Source: Clostridia bacterium | Lineage (GTDB): Bacteria; Bacillota; Clostridia; Oscillospirales; CAG-272 | Length of the DNA stretch: 64,000 nt | Assembly (NCBI GenBank): GCA_017467815.1 | Contig: JAFUKI010000039.1 | Coordinates: forward strand, 1 to 64,000 | Reading direction: 5' to 3' | Shown: positions 34,539 to 43,786 of the stretch, one piece after another | How positions within the stretch are numbered: the first letter of the stretch is position 1 | Layout of the letters: each line of letters opens with the position of its first letter | Position numbers and translations under genes: made by a program | The notes under the pieces: generated by a model | What the model saw: the letters and a program-made list of their open reading frames with translations, nothing else | Told to the model about the DNA's origin: nothing | The model's database searches: none

Positions 34539-35483
34539 TCAAAAATCGGCTTCTTTTGCAGCCTGTTCAATTTCATCCAGCAGCTCTGAAAGAGACCGCA
34601 TAGAACCATCAGCATTATCCATAACAAGCGGATAACCGCTTCCGCGCTTGAACCAGGTGATCTGCCGTTTCGCATACCGTCTGCTGGACTGGCGTATCTG
34701 ATCCGCAGCTTCTTCCAGGGAACAGAGTCCTTGGAAATACGGAAGCAGTTCCTTGTACCCGATTGCCTGTCTGGCTGTACCTGTCTGACTGCAGGAATCA
34801 TAAAGTGCCTTTGCTTCTTCCAAAAGCCCCGCATCCAGCATAAGTCCAACGCGCCGGTCAATCCGTTCATATAAAACATCCCGGTTCTGATAGGTCAGGA
34901 TCAGACGGAATTCCCGGTAAAGCGAGTTTCCGGCGGTCTGCAGTTTGTCCGTTTCGGTTTTCGTCATGCCCGTGACACGGTAAATTTCAATGGCGCGGAT
35001 GACCCGTTTCACATTGTTGGGATGGATCGCTTCCGCTGCTTCCGGGTCGATTTCGGAAAGCATTTTGTGCAGTACCTCAGCTCCCTGTACTTCCGCAATC
35101 TGCTGCAATTCTTCCCGTACAGAAGAATCCCCCGTGTTTTCACTGAACTGAGAGATCTTCGTCAGGGAATCCAGATACAGTCCGGTTCCGCCGCACAGAA
35201 TCGGCAGTTTCCCGCGTGCGGAAATAGCATCAATGCACTGTCTGGCAAGCGCCGTCCATTCTGCCGCAGAAAATGTATCGTCCGGAGAACATATCCCGAT
35301 CAGATGATGGGGAATGCCGTCCATTTCTTCGGCGGTCGGTGCAGCGGTTCCGATTGCCATACCCTTGTAAATCTGCATGGAATCACAGGAAACCACCTCA
35401 CCGTTCCACTTTTTGGCAAGGGCAATGGAAAGCCCCGTTTTACCGGAAGCCGTAGGTCCGGCAACCGACAGGATTTTTTGCAT
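34539..35483 (-). CDS. miaA: tRNA dimethylallyltransferase
   Basis: About 314 residues. It attaches a dimethylallyl group to A37 of tRNAs reading UNN codons. The P-loop GPTASGKTGLSIALAKK starts at about residue 10, then CDSMQIYKGMAIGTAAPT, GGTGLYLDSL and QAIGYKELLPYF follow, all typical. I start at the ATG at 35483 with AAGGTG 6 bases upstream; a GTG at 35492 is possible. It lies only 10 bases after the stop of the solute-binding lipoprotein gene and may be cotranscribed with it. Confidence 0.96.
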   Translation of the reverse strand: MQKILSVAGPTASGKTGLSIALAKKWNGEVVSCDSMQIYKGMAIGTAAPTAEEMDGIPHHLIGICSPDDTFSAAEWTALARQCIDAISARGKLPILCGGTGLYLDSLTKISQFSENTGDSSVREELQQIAEVQGAEVLHKMLSEIDPEAAEAIHPNNVKRVIRAIEIYRVTGMTKTETDKLQTAGNSLYREFRLILTYQNRDVLYERIDRRVGLMLDAGLLEEAKALYDSCSQTGTARQAIGYKELLPYFQGLCSLEEAADQIRQSSRRYAKRQITWFKRGSGYPLVMDNADGSMRSLSELLDEIEQAAKEADF

Positions 35484-35493
35484 GGTTATCACC

Positions 35494-36984
35494 TTATCCG
35501 AGGGGGAAGTGTTCTGCCAGAATCATATTGGCGTTGCTGACAGTATCTTCAAACTTGTCGGGAATCTCACCTGCTTTGAAAACATCTCTGATCAAAGCAT
35601 ATGTACCCCGTGCGATGTTGGGATACGCATTGCCCACGGAGAGGGAGAAATCAAAGGCAGGTGTGTCGAAAATAATATCGAGCATATTCACGGAACTGTT
35701 ATCCCGTAAAGTATAGATCATCGCGTGGTTGACATATTCATCATACAGCTGATGATAGGAAAGCGCATTGATAGCGGAGAGAATGACGGAAACCATCTCG
35801 TTGTTCACAGTACCGGCAGGAACCGTAAATACCAGAGAGGTGTTGGAAACCAGGGTACGGTAATCGTCTTCCGCAGATGCTTTGGGAAGGGGAAGTACAC
35901 CCCAGTTAGCTTCCGCATTGGCAAGCCAGTCCGCAACGTACACATGATCAATGAAGAACAGAGAACGTCCTTCGCTGAATACAGCAGAGGCATTGGCTGT
36001 GTCGCTGGTGATGGCAAGAGGATCCTTGAAAATTCTGTTGCTGACATCAAGAGCCCCGGCAACGGTCTCTTCCGTGAAATCAATGACGGGAATAAGCATT
36101 TCTCCCGATTGAACAAAGGAATTGCCGAGAGATACGTAAATCAGATCCGGCAGACGACCGGCAGCATACTGTGTGGTGCTGGAATAATAGGAAGTGCCGT
36201 TCAGATCGTTGTACTGCTGCAGAGCGGCGGTGTAGGCGAAATATTCATCCCAGGTCCAGCTGCCGTCAAGCACCTTGGCATAGGGCGTTTCCATCTGCAT
36301 TTCCGCAACCAGTTCTTTATTGAAATAAACTGCAGAAAAATCCGCCGGGGAGGTGGAGGCATGACCGGCGATACCCCATGTATCATATCCGGCAGAACAC
36401 ATTTCCGCGGATTCGGCATAGAAATACGGTGCAGACATATCCAGATAGGGAAGGGAACGGAGATTTTCAAGAATGCCTGCCGCACGGAAAGAACCGAGCA
36501 TATATAAGGGCAGCATCATGAAATCCGTGTAATACGTGCCGGAGGAATTGGCAGCTTTGCATTCTTCGTAGATCGTATCCGCATTGGCAATGGAGGTAAA
36601 GAGGGTGATATCGTACAGTTCCTCCAGTTCCTGATTCCGTTCATATGCTTTCTGGGACATGGTGGTGGTCAGAACATCCGGAGAAATATAGGAACGGTCG
36701 GGGGTTGTAATGAAGAATGAGGTGCTGTTGAAGGTAAGGGACGGAAGGGACTTCAGATAACTGCGTCCCAGTGCGGCATAATCTTCTTCCGGTGTATAAG
36801 GTGTAAAAGGGGTTGTGGTTTCCGGGGGACTGGTTTCGATGATTTCTTCGGTTTCCCTGGAATTGCCGAAGAGCATATCCGAAATATCATTGTTGACAAA
36901 AAGACTGCATCCGGTAGAGGACAGGAGGGAAAGAGCCGCCGCAAAAGCAGCAAAACGAATTTTTCTCTTGTCGTGTACTTTCAT
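35494..36984 (-). CDS. Extracellular solute-binding lipoprotein
   Basis: 496 residues. A lipobox (SSTGC) near residue 26 follows a short hydrophobic stretch. A Thr/Glu/Pro linker (about 45-62) leads to a two-lobed binding-protein fold (FSAVYFNKELVAEMQMETPY, DGSWTWDEYFAYTAAL). Sugars are the usual ligands of this type. No ABC permease or ATPase gene is near, which is odd for such a protein. GGAG precedes the ATG. miaA follows immediately. Confidence 0.82.
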   Translation of the reverse strand: MKVHDKRKIRFAAFAAALSLLSSTGCSLFVNNDISDMLFGNSRETEEIIETSPPETTTPFTPYTPEEDYAALGRSYLKSLPSLTFNSTSFFITTPDRSYISPDVLTTTMSQKAYERNQELEELYDITLFTSIANADTIYEECKAANSSGTYYTDFMMLPLYMLGSFRAAGILENLRSLPYLDMSAPYFYAESAEMCSAGYDTWGIAGHASTSPADFSAVYFNKELVAEMQMETPYAKVLDGSWTWDEYFAYTAALQQYNDLNGTSYYSSTTQYAAGRLPDLIYVSLGNSFVQSGEMLIPVIDFTEETVAGALDVSNRIFKDPLAITSDTANASAVFSEGRSLFFIDHVYVADWLANAEANWGVLPLPKASAEDDYRTLVSNTSLVFTVPAGTVNNEMVSVILSAINALSYHQLYDEYVNHAMIYTLRDNSSVNMLDIIFDTPAFDFSLSVGNAYPNIARGTYALIRDVFKAGEIPDKFEDTVSNANMILAEHFPLG

Positions 36985-37247
36985 ATATGATTCACTCCGA
37001 TAAGGATTTAAATTTTATATATAGGGATAATAACATTATAGTATAAAACGCTCGGTAAATCAATCCGATATTGTAAAAAAATATAAATTTCGCAGGAATA
37101 GCATGGGAATTCCGGAAAAAACAGCCGGAAATAACCGGGGAAATATTCCAAAAAGGGGAGGGGAAGATATTACCGGTTCCATTTGTGGAAAAACTATGGT
37201 ATACTGTATCAGTACAGAAGAGAAAAGAAAACATTATCGGAGGTCAT

Positions 37248-38071
37248 ATGAAAAAATATCGAATACTGATAAAAAACATACTGATAGCATCACTGCTGTG
37301 TATATCCATAGCCATTCCGACGCAGGCGCAGGCTATAAAGATAATTGCAGACGGATGGGACTATGAAGGAATCATAGAGAAAAACGGAGGGTATGCCTAT
37401 GTATCCGTCCGCGAATTTGCATCGGCTATGGACAACGCGGTGGTAAGCTGGGATGAAGCTGAAAGAAAGGTAACGGTTGTCACCGATCATCTGTACATGA
37501 CAATATGGGAAAACGGCAATTATATCATTGCCAACGACCGCTACCTCTGGTGTCCGGCGGGAACCTATACGGAAAACGGTATTATGATGGTTCCCCTTAC
37601 CGCAGTCAGCCGTGCTTTGGTTTCAACCATTTCTGGAGTGCGGCGGAAGGAACAGCGTATCTGACCAGACAAACCGGCGGTATTGATGCGGGAGAAAATA
37701 CTTACGATGAAGAAGATGTCCTCTGGCTGGCGCGGATTATCCACGCAGAAGCCCAGGGTGAACCCTTCCTCGGAAAAGTAGCAGTCGGAGAAGTGGTGCT
37801 GAACCGGGTGAAATCCGAAGAATTTCCCGACGCAATCTACGATGTAATCTTTGACGATGCCCACGGCGTACAGTTCACCCCCACCAAAAACGGCACCATT
37901 TACAATGAACCCGGAGAAGATTCCATCATCGCAGCCAAACTCTGTCTGGACGGCGCCAAAGTACACGGCAATCTTCTGTATTTCCTGAATCCGGAAAAAG
38001 CAGTCAGCGCATGGGTACCCAAAAACCGTCCCTACCGTCTGACCATAGGCGAACATGATTTTTACGCATAA
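37248..38071 (+). pseudogene. SleB-like cell wall hydrolase, split by a one-base frameshift
   Basis: Two frames together make one protein of about 275 residues. The first (37248-37619) has a signal peptide and a copper-amine-oxidase N-terminal-like domain. The second (to 38071) carries the hydrolase domain with WLARIIHAEAQGEPFLGKVA and VGEVVLNRVKSEEFPDAIYD, the signature of SleB/cell wall hydrolase 2. The break is at GCTTTGG|TTTC (37612-37624): one extra G restores SRALGFNHFWSAAEG. GGAGG precedes the ATG at 37248. The domain acts on spore cortex or wall peptidoglycan. It may be functional if the shift is a sequence error. Confidence 0.82.
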
Positions 38072-38103
38072 GTAAATAGTATTCTGTACAAGGGGATAGT
38101 TTA

Positions 38104-38214
38104 GCAGGGGAGGGAGAAAAACTTTTGGCGAAAAAGCTTTTCTCCCTCTTGAGATTTGCGAAGCGATTCTCAGCTGCACACCCTCCCTCTTTTCAAAAAA
38201 CTTTGAATAGGGGG
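38104..38214. repeat. Dispersed hairpin element, copy B
   Basis: About 111 bp, highly similar along its whole length to 8879-8995: GCAGGGGAGGGAGAAA, a CTTTT-GGCG-AAAAAG hairpin centre, GATTTGCGAAGCGATTCTC, GCTGCACACCC, CCTCTTTTCAAAAAACTTTG and a final G-run. It lies between convergent genes. Confidence 0.75.
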
Positions 38215-38275
38215 ATTTTTAGGAAGGGATGCAGAAATGGTTAGTGTTAATATTTGTATTGATGAATAAATCTTT

Positions 38276-38316
38276 GGGGAGAAAGAAACTATTTTGCAAA
38301 AGGTTTCTTTCTCCCC
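38276..38316. repeat. Related long hairpin, copy D
   Basis: GGGGAGAAAGAAAC (38276-38289) pairs with GTTTCTTTCTCCCC (38303-38316) in a perfect 14-bp stem, with ATTTTGCAAAAG in the loop. It lies just past the stop of the minus-strand glycosyltransferase gene and may terminate it. Confidence 0.7.
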
Positions 38317-38330
38317 ATCAATTTTACCGG

Positions 38331-39077
38331 TTATTTACTTTTCCATTCCTTTTTCAGACGCTTGCGGATCTGCAGAACATCTTTTACCATTCGTGTGCTG
38401 TCCTTGATCAGATGGATCTTCGATTCTCTGTGGTTGATGATTTTCACGGGCATTTCCTGAATGGAATACTTTGCATGGTCGGCACGCAGGATGATCTCGA
38501 TGTCAAAAGCCCATCCGTTGGTACCGTTGGCTGCAAACAATGCCTGTCCCACTTCACGGCGGAAAACCTTGAAACCGCACTGGGAATCGGACAATTTGAA
38601 CCCTGCGATAAATGCCAGTACCTTGATGTATGTCTTGGAAGCCAGCTTACGCAGGAATGTATATCCTTCGTAGCCGTCACCCGCCATGTTCCGGGAACCG
38701 ATGAGAATATCCGACGGATTCTCGATCATCTTCAAAATTGCCTGACCGATAACCTCTGTACCGTATGCCAGATCGCAGTCGGTATACAGAGCAAAATCCC
38801 CTTCCGCATTAGCCATGCCGAGTGTTACAGCATGACCCTTGCCATAGTTTCTGTCCGCCTTCACAACCCGTACTTCACCGTTTGCCAGCTGCAGGGAAGG
38901 TACGGCGGAGGTGACGCGCAGACTGCAGTCGTCCGCAGAACCGTCATCGGAGAAAAGGAGAAGATAGGAATGGCTGTGTGTGCGGCAGAATTCTTCCAGA
39001 TAAGAAGTCAGGGTGCGCAGGGTATCATCAATGATGGAGGATTCATTGTACATGGGAATGATCACGGAAAATTTCAT
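38331..39077 (-). CDS. Family 2 glycosyltransferase (dolichyl/undecaprenyl-phosphate sugar type)
   Basis: 248 residues. FSVIIPMYNESSIIDDTLRTL starts the GT-A fold and TDCDLAYGTEVI carries the metal-binding Asp residues. DSQCGFKVFRREV is typical of the DPM1/AlgR-like branch that moves a sugar onto a polyprenyl phosphate. No C-terminal membrane segment is present. The acceptor is inferred. It is followed upstream by rlmA on the same strand with a 50-base gap, but nothing ties the two in function. Confidence 0.88.
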   Translation of the reverse strand: MKFSVIIPMYNESSIIDDTLRTLTSYLEEFCRTHSHSYLLLFSDDGSADDCSLRVTSAVPSLQLANGEVRVVKADRNYGKGHAVTLGMANAEGDFALYTDCDLAYGTEVIGQAILKMIENPSDILIGSRNMAGDGYEGYTFLRKLASKTYIKVLAFIAGFKLSDSQCGFKVFRREVGQALFAANGTNGWAFDIEIILRADHAKYSIQEMPVKIINHRESKIHLIKDSTRMVKDVLQIRKRLKKEWKSK

Positions 39078-39127
39078 TTCATACCTCTGTTATGACAAAT
39101 TTTAGAAATAAAAGGTTTTGCAGTATC

Positions 39128-40015
39128 TTATTTAAGGCGGTAGACCCGTAGATCCGTATCTACCGTTACCGTCAGGGAATCCGCAGCGTAGAGCCGTTCT
39201 CTGCCGGCATCATTGGTTTTGTAGTAAAAGGGCGTCATGGTGAACAGATCGGCAACAGCCGTTTTGTCGGGCAGATGAATGGTGTAATACACCTTCTTTT
39301 CTTCCGCCAGCACAAAACCTTCGTATTCCGGCACGGCACCGTCGGAAATATGTACATCCGTATATAACAGATTCCGCATTTCTCTGAGATGATCCACCCC
39401 GGAGGAAGCTGTAACCAGAACCCCGCCGGAACGTAGAACCCGGATGTTTTCCTGCACCGCAACAGGGGCGAACATACTGATTACGGCAGAAGCACAGTGG
39501 TCGGACAGAGGGAGGGAAAAGATATTCGCCGGTATAAAATACGCCAGCCCCTTCCCGTCACTGCCGATACCCGCATCTCCCGTAAATCCGGCACGTGCGG
39601 AAGCCTTCATAGCACAGGCTGCAGCATATTTGGATGCATCAAAACCCACGGAGAGAACCTTCCCCGGAACCTGATGCATCAGTGATTCCGTGATCCGCAG
39701 TGTGTGGTATCCCTCGCCGCATCCGCTGTCGCATAAGAGGATTTCCGGAAAGTCCGACAGATATTTCCCAAGCAGACCGGCAATTCCATCGGAAATCGGA
39801 GAATACAGACCCAGAGCAAGAAAGTCCCGTCTCGCCCGGATCATATCTTTTTCGTCACCGGTCCGGGCATTTTTGCCTTTCCCGGGAGGAAGCAGATTCA
39901 CATACCCTTCCTTCGCCATGTCAAAATGATGACCGGAAGGACAGGATAGTACATTGTTGTTTCTTGTAAAACTGCCGCCGCATAAAGGACAGCAGAGGTG
40001 ATGCAGCAGATTCAT
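39128..40015 (-). CDS. rlmA: 23S rRNA (guanine-N1) methyltransferase, RlmA family
   Basis: 295 residues. The N-terminal zinc-binding part (CCPLCGGSF, then LSCPSGHHFDMAKEGYVNLL) and the SAM site (LLCDSGCGEGYHTL, about 94-107) match RlmA. The family methylates G745/G748 of 23S rRNA; some members affect macrolide susceptibility. PLSDHCASAVISMFAPV is the motif IV region. The start ATG lies 15 bases after the sortase stop, so sortase-rlmA-GT2 may be one transcript. Which guanine is modified cannot be told. Confidence 0.88.
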   Translation of the reverse strand: MNLLHHLCCPLCGGSFTRNNNVLSCPSGHHFDMAKEGYVNLLPPGKGKNARTGDEKDMIRARRDFLALGLYSPISDGIAGLLGKYLSDFPEILLCDSGCGEGYHTLRITESLMHQVPGKVLSVGFDASKYAAACAMKASARAGFTGDAGIGSDGKGLAYFIPANIFSLPLSDHCASAVISMFAPVAVQENIRVLRSGGVLVTASSGVDHLREMRNLLYTDVHISDGAVPEYEGFVLAEEKKVYYTIHLPDKTAVADLFTMTPFYYKTNDAGRERLYAADSLTVTVDTDLRVYRLK

Positions 40016-40030
40016 ACCGTCTCCCGAAAA

Positions 40031-41125
40031 TCAGTCAATAATGTAATCAACCAGCTTGGCGTGCAGGGCATACCGGTCGGTAGCCGCACCGTTTGTACAA
40101 GTGGAAAGGGTGATCATACGGTCAGTTTCCGCAAATTCCAGATCCTTGAGCTTTGTGGCATCTCCCTTGACCTTTTCCGTAAATTCCAGAAAATCATCAA
40201 AGGAAGTGAACCCGGTCTTGAAATAATTGTTGTCATACCGGGACTGGTAAATGGCAAAAGGTTCATAAATGTAGATCCCGTCAAGGGTATATACATAGAT
40301 CAGCTTGTTGTAGAAATACTCATCCTTGAAGAAATTCTCCACATCATGGAACATCTTGCCGGATGTGATATTGTGTCCGTAGAAAACCGTATTGTAATTC
40401 CGCATGATCATATCATCGTTCCGGTAATCCACAAAAATGGAACCGATAACAAGCGGGTCGCCGGTAAAAGCATGGTCAAGATAGAAATCATTGTCATCGC
40501 CCTGTACCAGCGGATAGTCAATGTTGGTGCCGTCCACATGGATCCATCCGTAAATATCTTCGTTGATGGTTGCCAGTGACTGCAGACGCGCACGCATTTT
40601 CGCCAGATCCTCGTTATAATTGTCCTGTACGGGGATTTCGATGCTCTCTCCGGAGGCGAGCTTGCTGACGGCATCGGTCATGGTGGAAAGTCCGCTGCTG
40701 CCGTGATCCTTGGACAACAGAAGGGCATCCCCATCCTCGCGACTGTCGGAAAGGGTCATATCAAAACCGTCCCCCAGAAACATATCCTGCAGTTCGCTGT
40801 AGATCGCATCACCGCGATACTGGTCTATCACATTTTTCAGAAGCAGAATACAGCTGACAACAAATACAGCGGCGGAAATATAGAACACACAGGTGCGTAC
40901 AATATCCATGGGAGATTTCTTTTTGGCGGAGGCACCGGGGGATAAGGGAACATCCTCCTCACTGAGCATCTCCAGAGAATTGATAAACGTATTGTCATCT
41001 TCAAAGCCTTCATCGGCAACCGTGAAATCCAGCTCATCCCCATCATCCAGATCGGGAATATAGGATTCCGGCTCAGTGGTTTTGTGTTGGAACTTGCCAA
41101 ACAGATCACTAAAAAATCGCTTCAT
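40031..41125 (-). CDS. srtB: Class B sortase
   Basis: 364 residues. A long acidic cytoplasmic tail (1-70) precedes one transmembrane segment (about 78-97). The transpeptidase domain has catalytic His in FYGHNITSG, Cys343 in TLSTCT and Arg351. Sortase B covalently attaches proteins with NPQTN-like motifs to the wall. The 70-residue acidic tail is longer than usual. No substrate gene is adjacent, but the AATE-repeat protein at 20697 ends in APQTAD. The gene has its own promoter at 41188. Confidence 0.9.
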   Translation of the reverse strand: MKRFFSDLFGKFQHKTTEPESYIPDLDDGDELDFTVADEGFEDDNTFINSLEMLSEEDVPLSPGASAKKKSPMDIVRTCVFYISAAVFVVSCILLLKNVIDQYRGDAIYSELQDMFLGDGFDMTLSDSREDGDALLLSKDHGSSGLSTMTDAVSKLASGESIEIPVQDNYNEDLAKMRARLQSLATINEDIYGWIHVDGTNIDYPLVQGDDNDFYLDHAFTGDPLVIGSIFVDYRNDDMIMRNYNTVFYGHNITSGKMFHDVENFFKDEYFYNKLIYVYTLDGIYIYEPFAIYQSRYDNNYFKTGFTSFDDFLEFTEKVKGDATKLKDLEFAETDRMITLSTCTNGAATDRYALHAKLVDYIID

Positions 41126-41187
41126 ATTTACCCCTGTTTATATGTATCCATTGCGAGCAATGTATGAAAACAAAATTACCTGATTAT

Positions 41188-41215
41188 ATTATAATCTTTT
41201 CTTCCGAAAATACAA
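41188..41215 (-). promoter_or_regulatory. Promoter of srtB
   Basis: On the minus strand TTGTAT and TATAAT are 16 bases apart. A palindromic CATTGC-GA-GCAATG (41151-41164) lies in the leader before the start. Confidence 0.55.
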
Positions 41216-41348
41216 GAGGAATTCAGGATTATTCCCGAATTTGTCAATGACTTTTAACAATTTTGCAAAGGAAAAACGGCAAAACGGCTTTTGAATAAAA
41301 ATATTTGAAGGAAAACAAAGCAATCCCTCCGATTTTACCGCCAATCTA

Positions 41349-41377
41349 TTGCATTTGATGGAAAAATAAGGTATAAT
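41349..41377 (+). promoter_or_regulatory. Distal promoter of the tilS-hpt-ftsH cluster
   Basis: TTGCAT (41349-41354) and TATAAT (41372-41377) are 17 bases apart. Confidence 0.65.
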
Positions 41378-41413
41378 AATAAAACCCCTTTTGTGCCCTG
41401 CCGGAAATTACCG

Positions 41414-41443
41414 TTGCATTTCAGATGGTGTATATGGTATACT
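41414..41443 (+). promoter_or_regulatory. Proximal promoter of the tilS-hpt-ftsH cluster
   Basis: TTGCAT (41414-41419) and TATACT (41438-41443) are 18 bases apart, 25 bases before the small membrane protein gene. Both this and the distal promoter have the same TTGCAT box. The remainder of 41126-41467 is AT-rich with no gene. Confidence 0.6.
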
Positions 41444-41467
41444 GGAGAAAAAACGAGGTACAAAACT

Positions 41468-41701
41468 ATGACGAAACAACAATACCAGCATATCTTCCTG
41501 ATTCTGACGAAATGTATTCTGACCACCCTGACCGGAACGGTTCTGTGGATATTTGTCCGCACCGCACAGATGACCTGCAGCATGGATCCTGCCTTCTACC
41601 TGACCGTTCCAGAACAGACGACCCACGTACTGGCAGGTCTGATGGTGTATGTGATTTTTGCCTGTGCCGGAAGTTATGCTGTGGGGGTATACGATACATA
41701 A
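41468..41701 (+). CDS. Small membrane protein
   Basis: 77 residues starting MTKQQYQHIFL, with two hydrophobic segments (about 8-30 and 52-73). CGAGG lies about 9 bases before the ATG at 41468. An ATG further upstream would place the start inside the promoter. It is 33 bases before tilS and probably in the same transcript. No family is recognised. Its position before a tilS-hpt-ftsH cluster may hint at a membrane or FtsH link, but this is guesswork. Confidence 0.6.
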   Translation: MTKQQYQHIFLILTKCILTTLTGTVLWIFVRTAQMTCSMDPAFYLTVPEQTTHVLAGLMVYVIFACAGSYAVGVYDT

Positions 41702-41734
41702 ACAGTGTTAAACCAAAAAGAAAGGAGTGGGGTG

Positions 41735-43135
41735 ATGTACTCTGCATTCTGCCTGTATATGACAGAACAGGGAATGGATAACCTGATCCGGAAAGCCGGC
41801 GGTGTCCTGGTCGGTTTTTCCGGCGGCGCAGATTCCTCCCTCCTGCTTTTTTTTCTGAAAAAATACTGCGATGAAAATGCGGCTCGGCTGTACGCTGTCC
41901 ATATCCACCATGGAATCCGGGGAGAAGCGGCGGACAGGGACGAAGACTTTTGCAGGAACAGAGCAGCGGAACTGGGGATTCCCTTTTATTCCTGCAGAGA
42001 GGATGTCCCCCGATTGGCGGAAGAAAAGGGAATCGGTGTGGAAGAAGCCGCCCGTCAGGTACGGTACCGGTATTTCAGAGAAACCGCAGAAAACCTGCAG
42101 AATCCCGATCTTCCCATTGCCACAGCACACAATGCCGACGACAACCTGGAAACGGTGCTTTTCCACCTGTGCAGAGGCAGCGGACTTCACGGACTCTGCG
42201 GCATTCCGCCCATCCGTGAAAAACGCTTCATCCGTCCCATGCTGCCGTTTACGGGAGAGGAGATCCGTGACTGCTGCAAAAGAGAGAATATCCCCTACAC
42301 GGAAGACCAAACCAACGCCGATACCGGATACACCAGGAACTATATCCGTCATGAGATCGTTCCGCGACTGAAACATATCCAACCCCATCCGGCGCAGGCT
42401 GTGTTCCGTTCCAGTGAGCTTCTCCGGGACGATGATTTGTATCTGGAAAGGAATGCCGAAGAGATCCTGGAGGGTGCATCCACGCTTTCCAGAGAGACCG
42501 TACGGGATTTACCCTTTGTCCTGCAGAGCCGTGTACTGCGGAAAATGTACCATGGTGCGCGTGATCCGGAATGTGACGGGACCCTGTCCCGAAAACATAT
42601 TGCCGATATCCTCCGCTGTATCACAGGCGAGGGCAGCCGGTATATTCTTCATTTGCCGGACAAAGTGGAATTTCGACTGGAAAACGGGCGGATCGGCTTT
42701 TTCACAGAGGAAGAAAAACATCCCGTTGAAAAGGCTGCGGTACCCGTATTTTTTCCGGATGGAGAGGGCATTTTTGAGAATGAATGTTATGTGATGGTCC
42801 TTTCACGTAAAAATCAGCAAAAAGCAACATCTGCATTTGAAAATATTTACAAATTATCAATACAACAAACTATCAATTTTGCTAAAATAAAAGGGGTAAT
42901 GAGTGTCAGATACCGTTTGCCGGGAGATACTATACGGTACGGCGGTATGACACGGAAAGTCAAGAAGCTCCTGTCGGAAAAACATCTGCCGGAAAAGCTG
43001 CGGAATTGCCTGCCGGTTCTGACGGATGAAGAAGGAATCGTCTGGCTTCCCGGATTTCCCGTACGGGAAGAAACAGCCGGAACGGATTCCGATGATCTGA
43101 CCGTATTTCTGTACAGCAAAACAGATTGTTTATAA
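41735..43135 (+). CDS. tilS: tRNA(Ile)-lysidine synthase
   Basis: 466 residues. TilS adds lysine to C34 of the tRNA-Ile that reads AUA. The PP-loop SGGADSS is at 29-35, ATAHNADDNLETVLFH follows, and the C-terminal substrate-binding domain (SVRYRLPGDTIRY) is present. AAAGGAG is 8 bases before the ATG at 41735; a GTG at 41705 is less likely. It heads the common Firmicutes tilS-hpt-ftsH cluster. The enzyme is normally essential. Confidence 0.96.
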   Translation: MYSAFCLYMTEQGMDNLIRKAGGVLVGFSGGADSSLLLFFLKKYCDENAARLYAVHIHHGIRGEAADRDEDFCRNRAAELGIPFYSCREDVPRLAEEKGIGVEEAARQVRYRYFRETAENLQNPDLPIATAHNADDNLETVLFHLCRGSGLHGLCGIPPIREKRFIRPMLPFTGEEIRDCCKRENIPYTEDQTNADTGYTRNYIRHEIVPRLKHIQPHPAQAVFRSSELLRDDDLYLERNAEEILEGASTLSRETVRDLPFVLQSRVLRKMYHGARDPECDGTLSRKHIADILRCITGEGSRYILHLPDKVEFRLENGRIGFFTEEEKHPVEKAAVPVFFPDGEGIFENECYVMVLSRKNQQKATSAFENIYKLSIQQTINFAKIKGVMSVRYRLPGDTIRYGGMTRKVKKLLSEKHLPEKLRNCLPVLTDEEGIVWLPGFPVREETAGTDSDDLTVFLYSKTDCL

Positions 43136-43203
43136 AGAATCTGTTTATACTATAAAAGAACAGCAAAAAAACGTTTTGATACAAACGTCATGGAGGAGAC
43201 AGA

Positions 43204-43770
43204 ATGAATAAGACTACAGTTTTGGATCGTGATATTGACAGAGTTCTGATTACAGAGGATGAGATCGACCGCCTGGTAACGGATATCGCTGCAAAGATCG
43301 ACAACGATTATAAGGATTCCGAGGGGAAACTTTTGCTTCTGTGCATCCTGAAGGGAAGCGTTGTTTTCATGGGCGACCTGATGAAGAAAATCACCATTCC
43401 CGTGGAGATTGATTTCATGAAAGTATCTTCTTACGGAAGCGGCACCGAGAGCAGCGGACGTATCAAGATCATTCTCGACCTGCACCGTACCGACCTTTCC
43501 GAACTGGATATCGTTGTGGTTGAGGACATTATCGACAGCGGCAAGACCCTGTCCTACCTGACCGAATATCTTCGTCTCGGCGGCGCACGTTCTGTCAAAA
43601 CCTGTACATTGCTGGATAAACCTTCCCGCAGAGAAGTAGACTTTGTACCCGACTACTGCGGTATGGAAATTCCGGATGAATTCGTGGTTGGATACGGGCT
43701 GGACTATGCGGAACAGTACAGAGCGCTCCCGTATGTGGGTATTTTAAAGCCCGAAGTATATGCAAAGTAA
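43204..43770 (+). CDS. hpt: Hypoxanthine phosphoribosyltransferase
   Basis: 188 residues. It salvages hypoxanthine (and often guanine) with PRPP. The PRPP motif VVVEDIIDSGKTLSYL lies at about 104-119, and the flexible loop region KVSSYGSGTESSG at about 73-85. GGAGG lies 7 bases before the ATG. It stands between tilS and ftsH, the usual order in Bacillota, 28 bases before the ftsH start. Confidence 0.96.
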   Translation: MNKTTVLDRDIDRVLITEDEIDRLVTDIAAKIDNDYKDSEGKLLLLCILKGSVVFMGDLMKKITIPVEIDFMKVSSYGSGTESSGRIKIILDLHRTDLSELDIVVVEDIIDSGKTLSYLTEYLRLGGARSVKTCTLLDKPSRREVDFVPDYCGMEIPDEFVVGYGLDYAEQYRALPYVGILKPEVYAK

Positions 43771-43786
43771 CCGACCTTAGGAGGTA

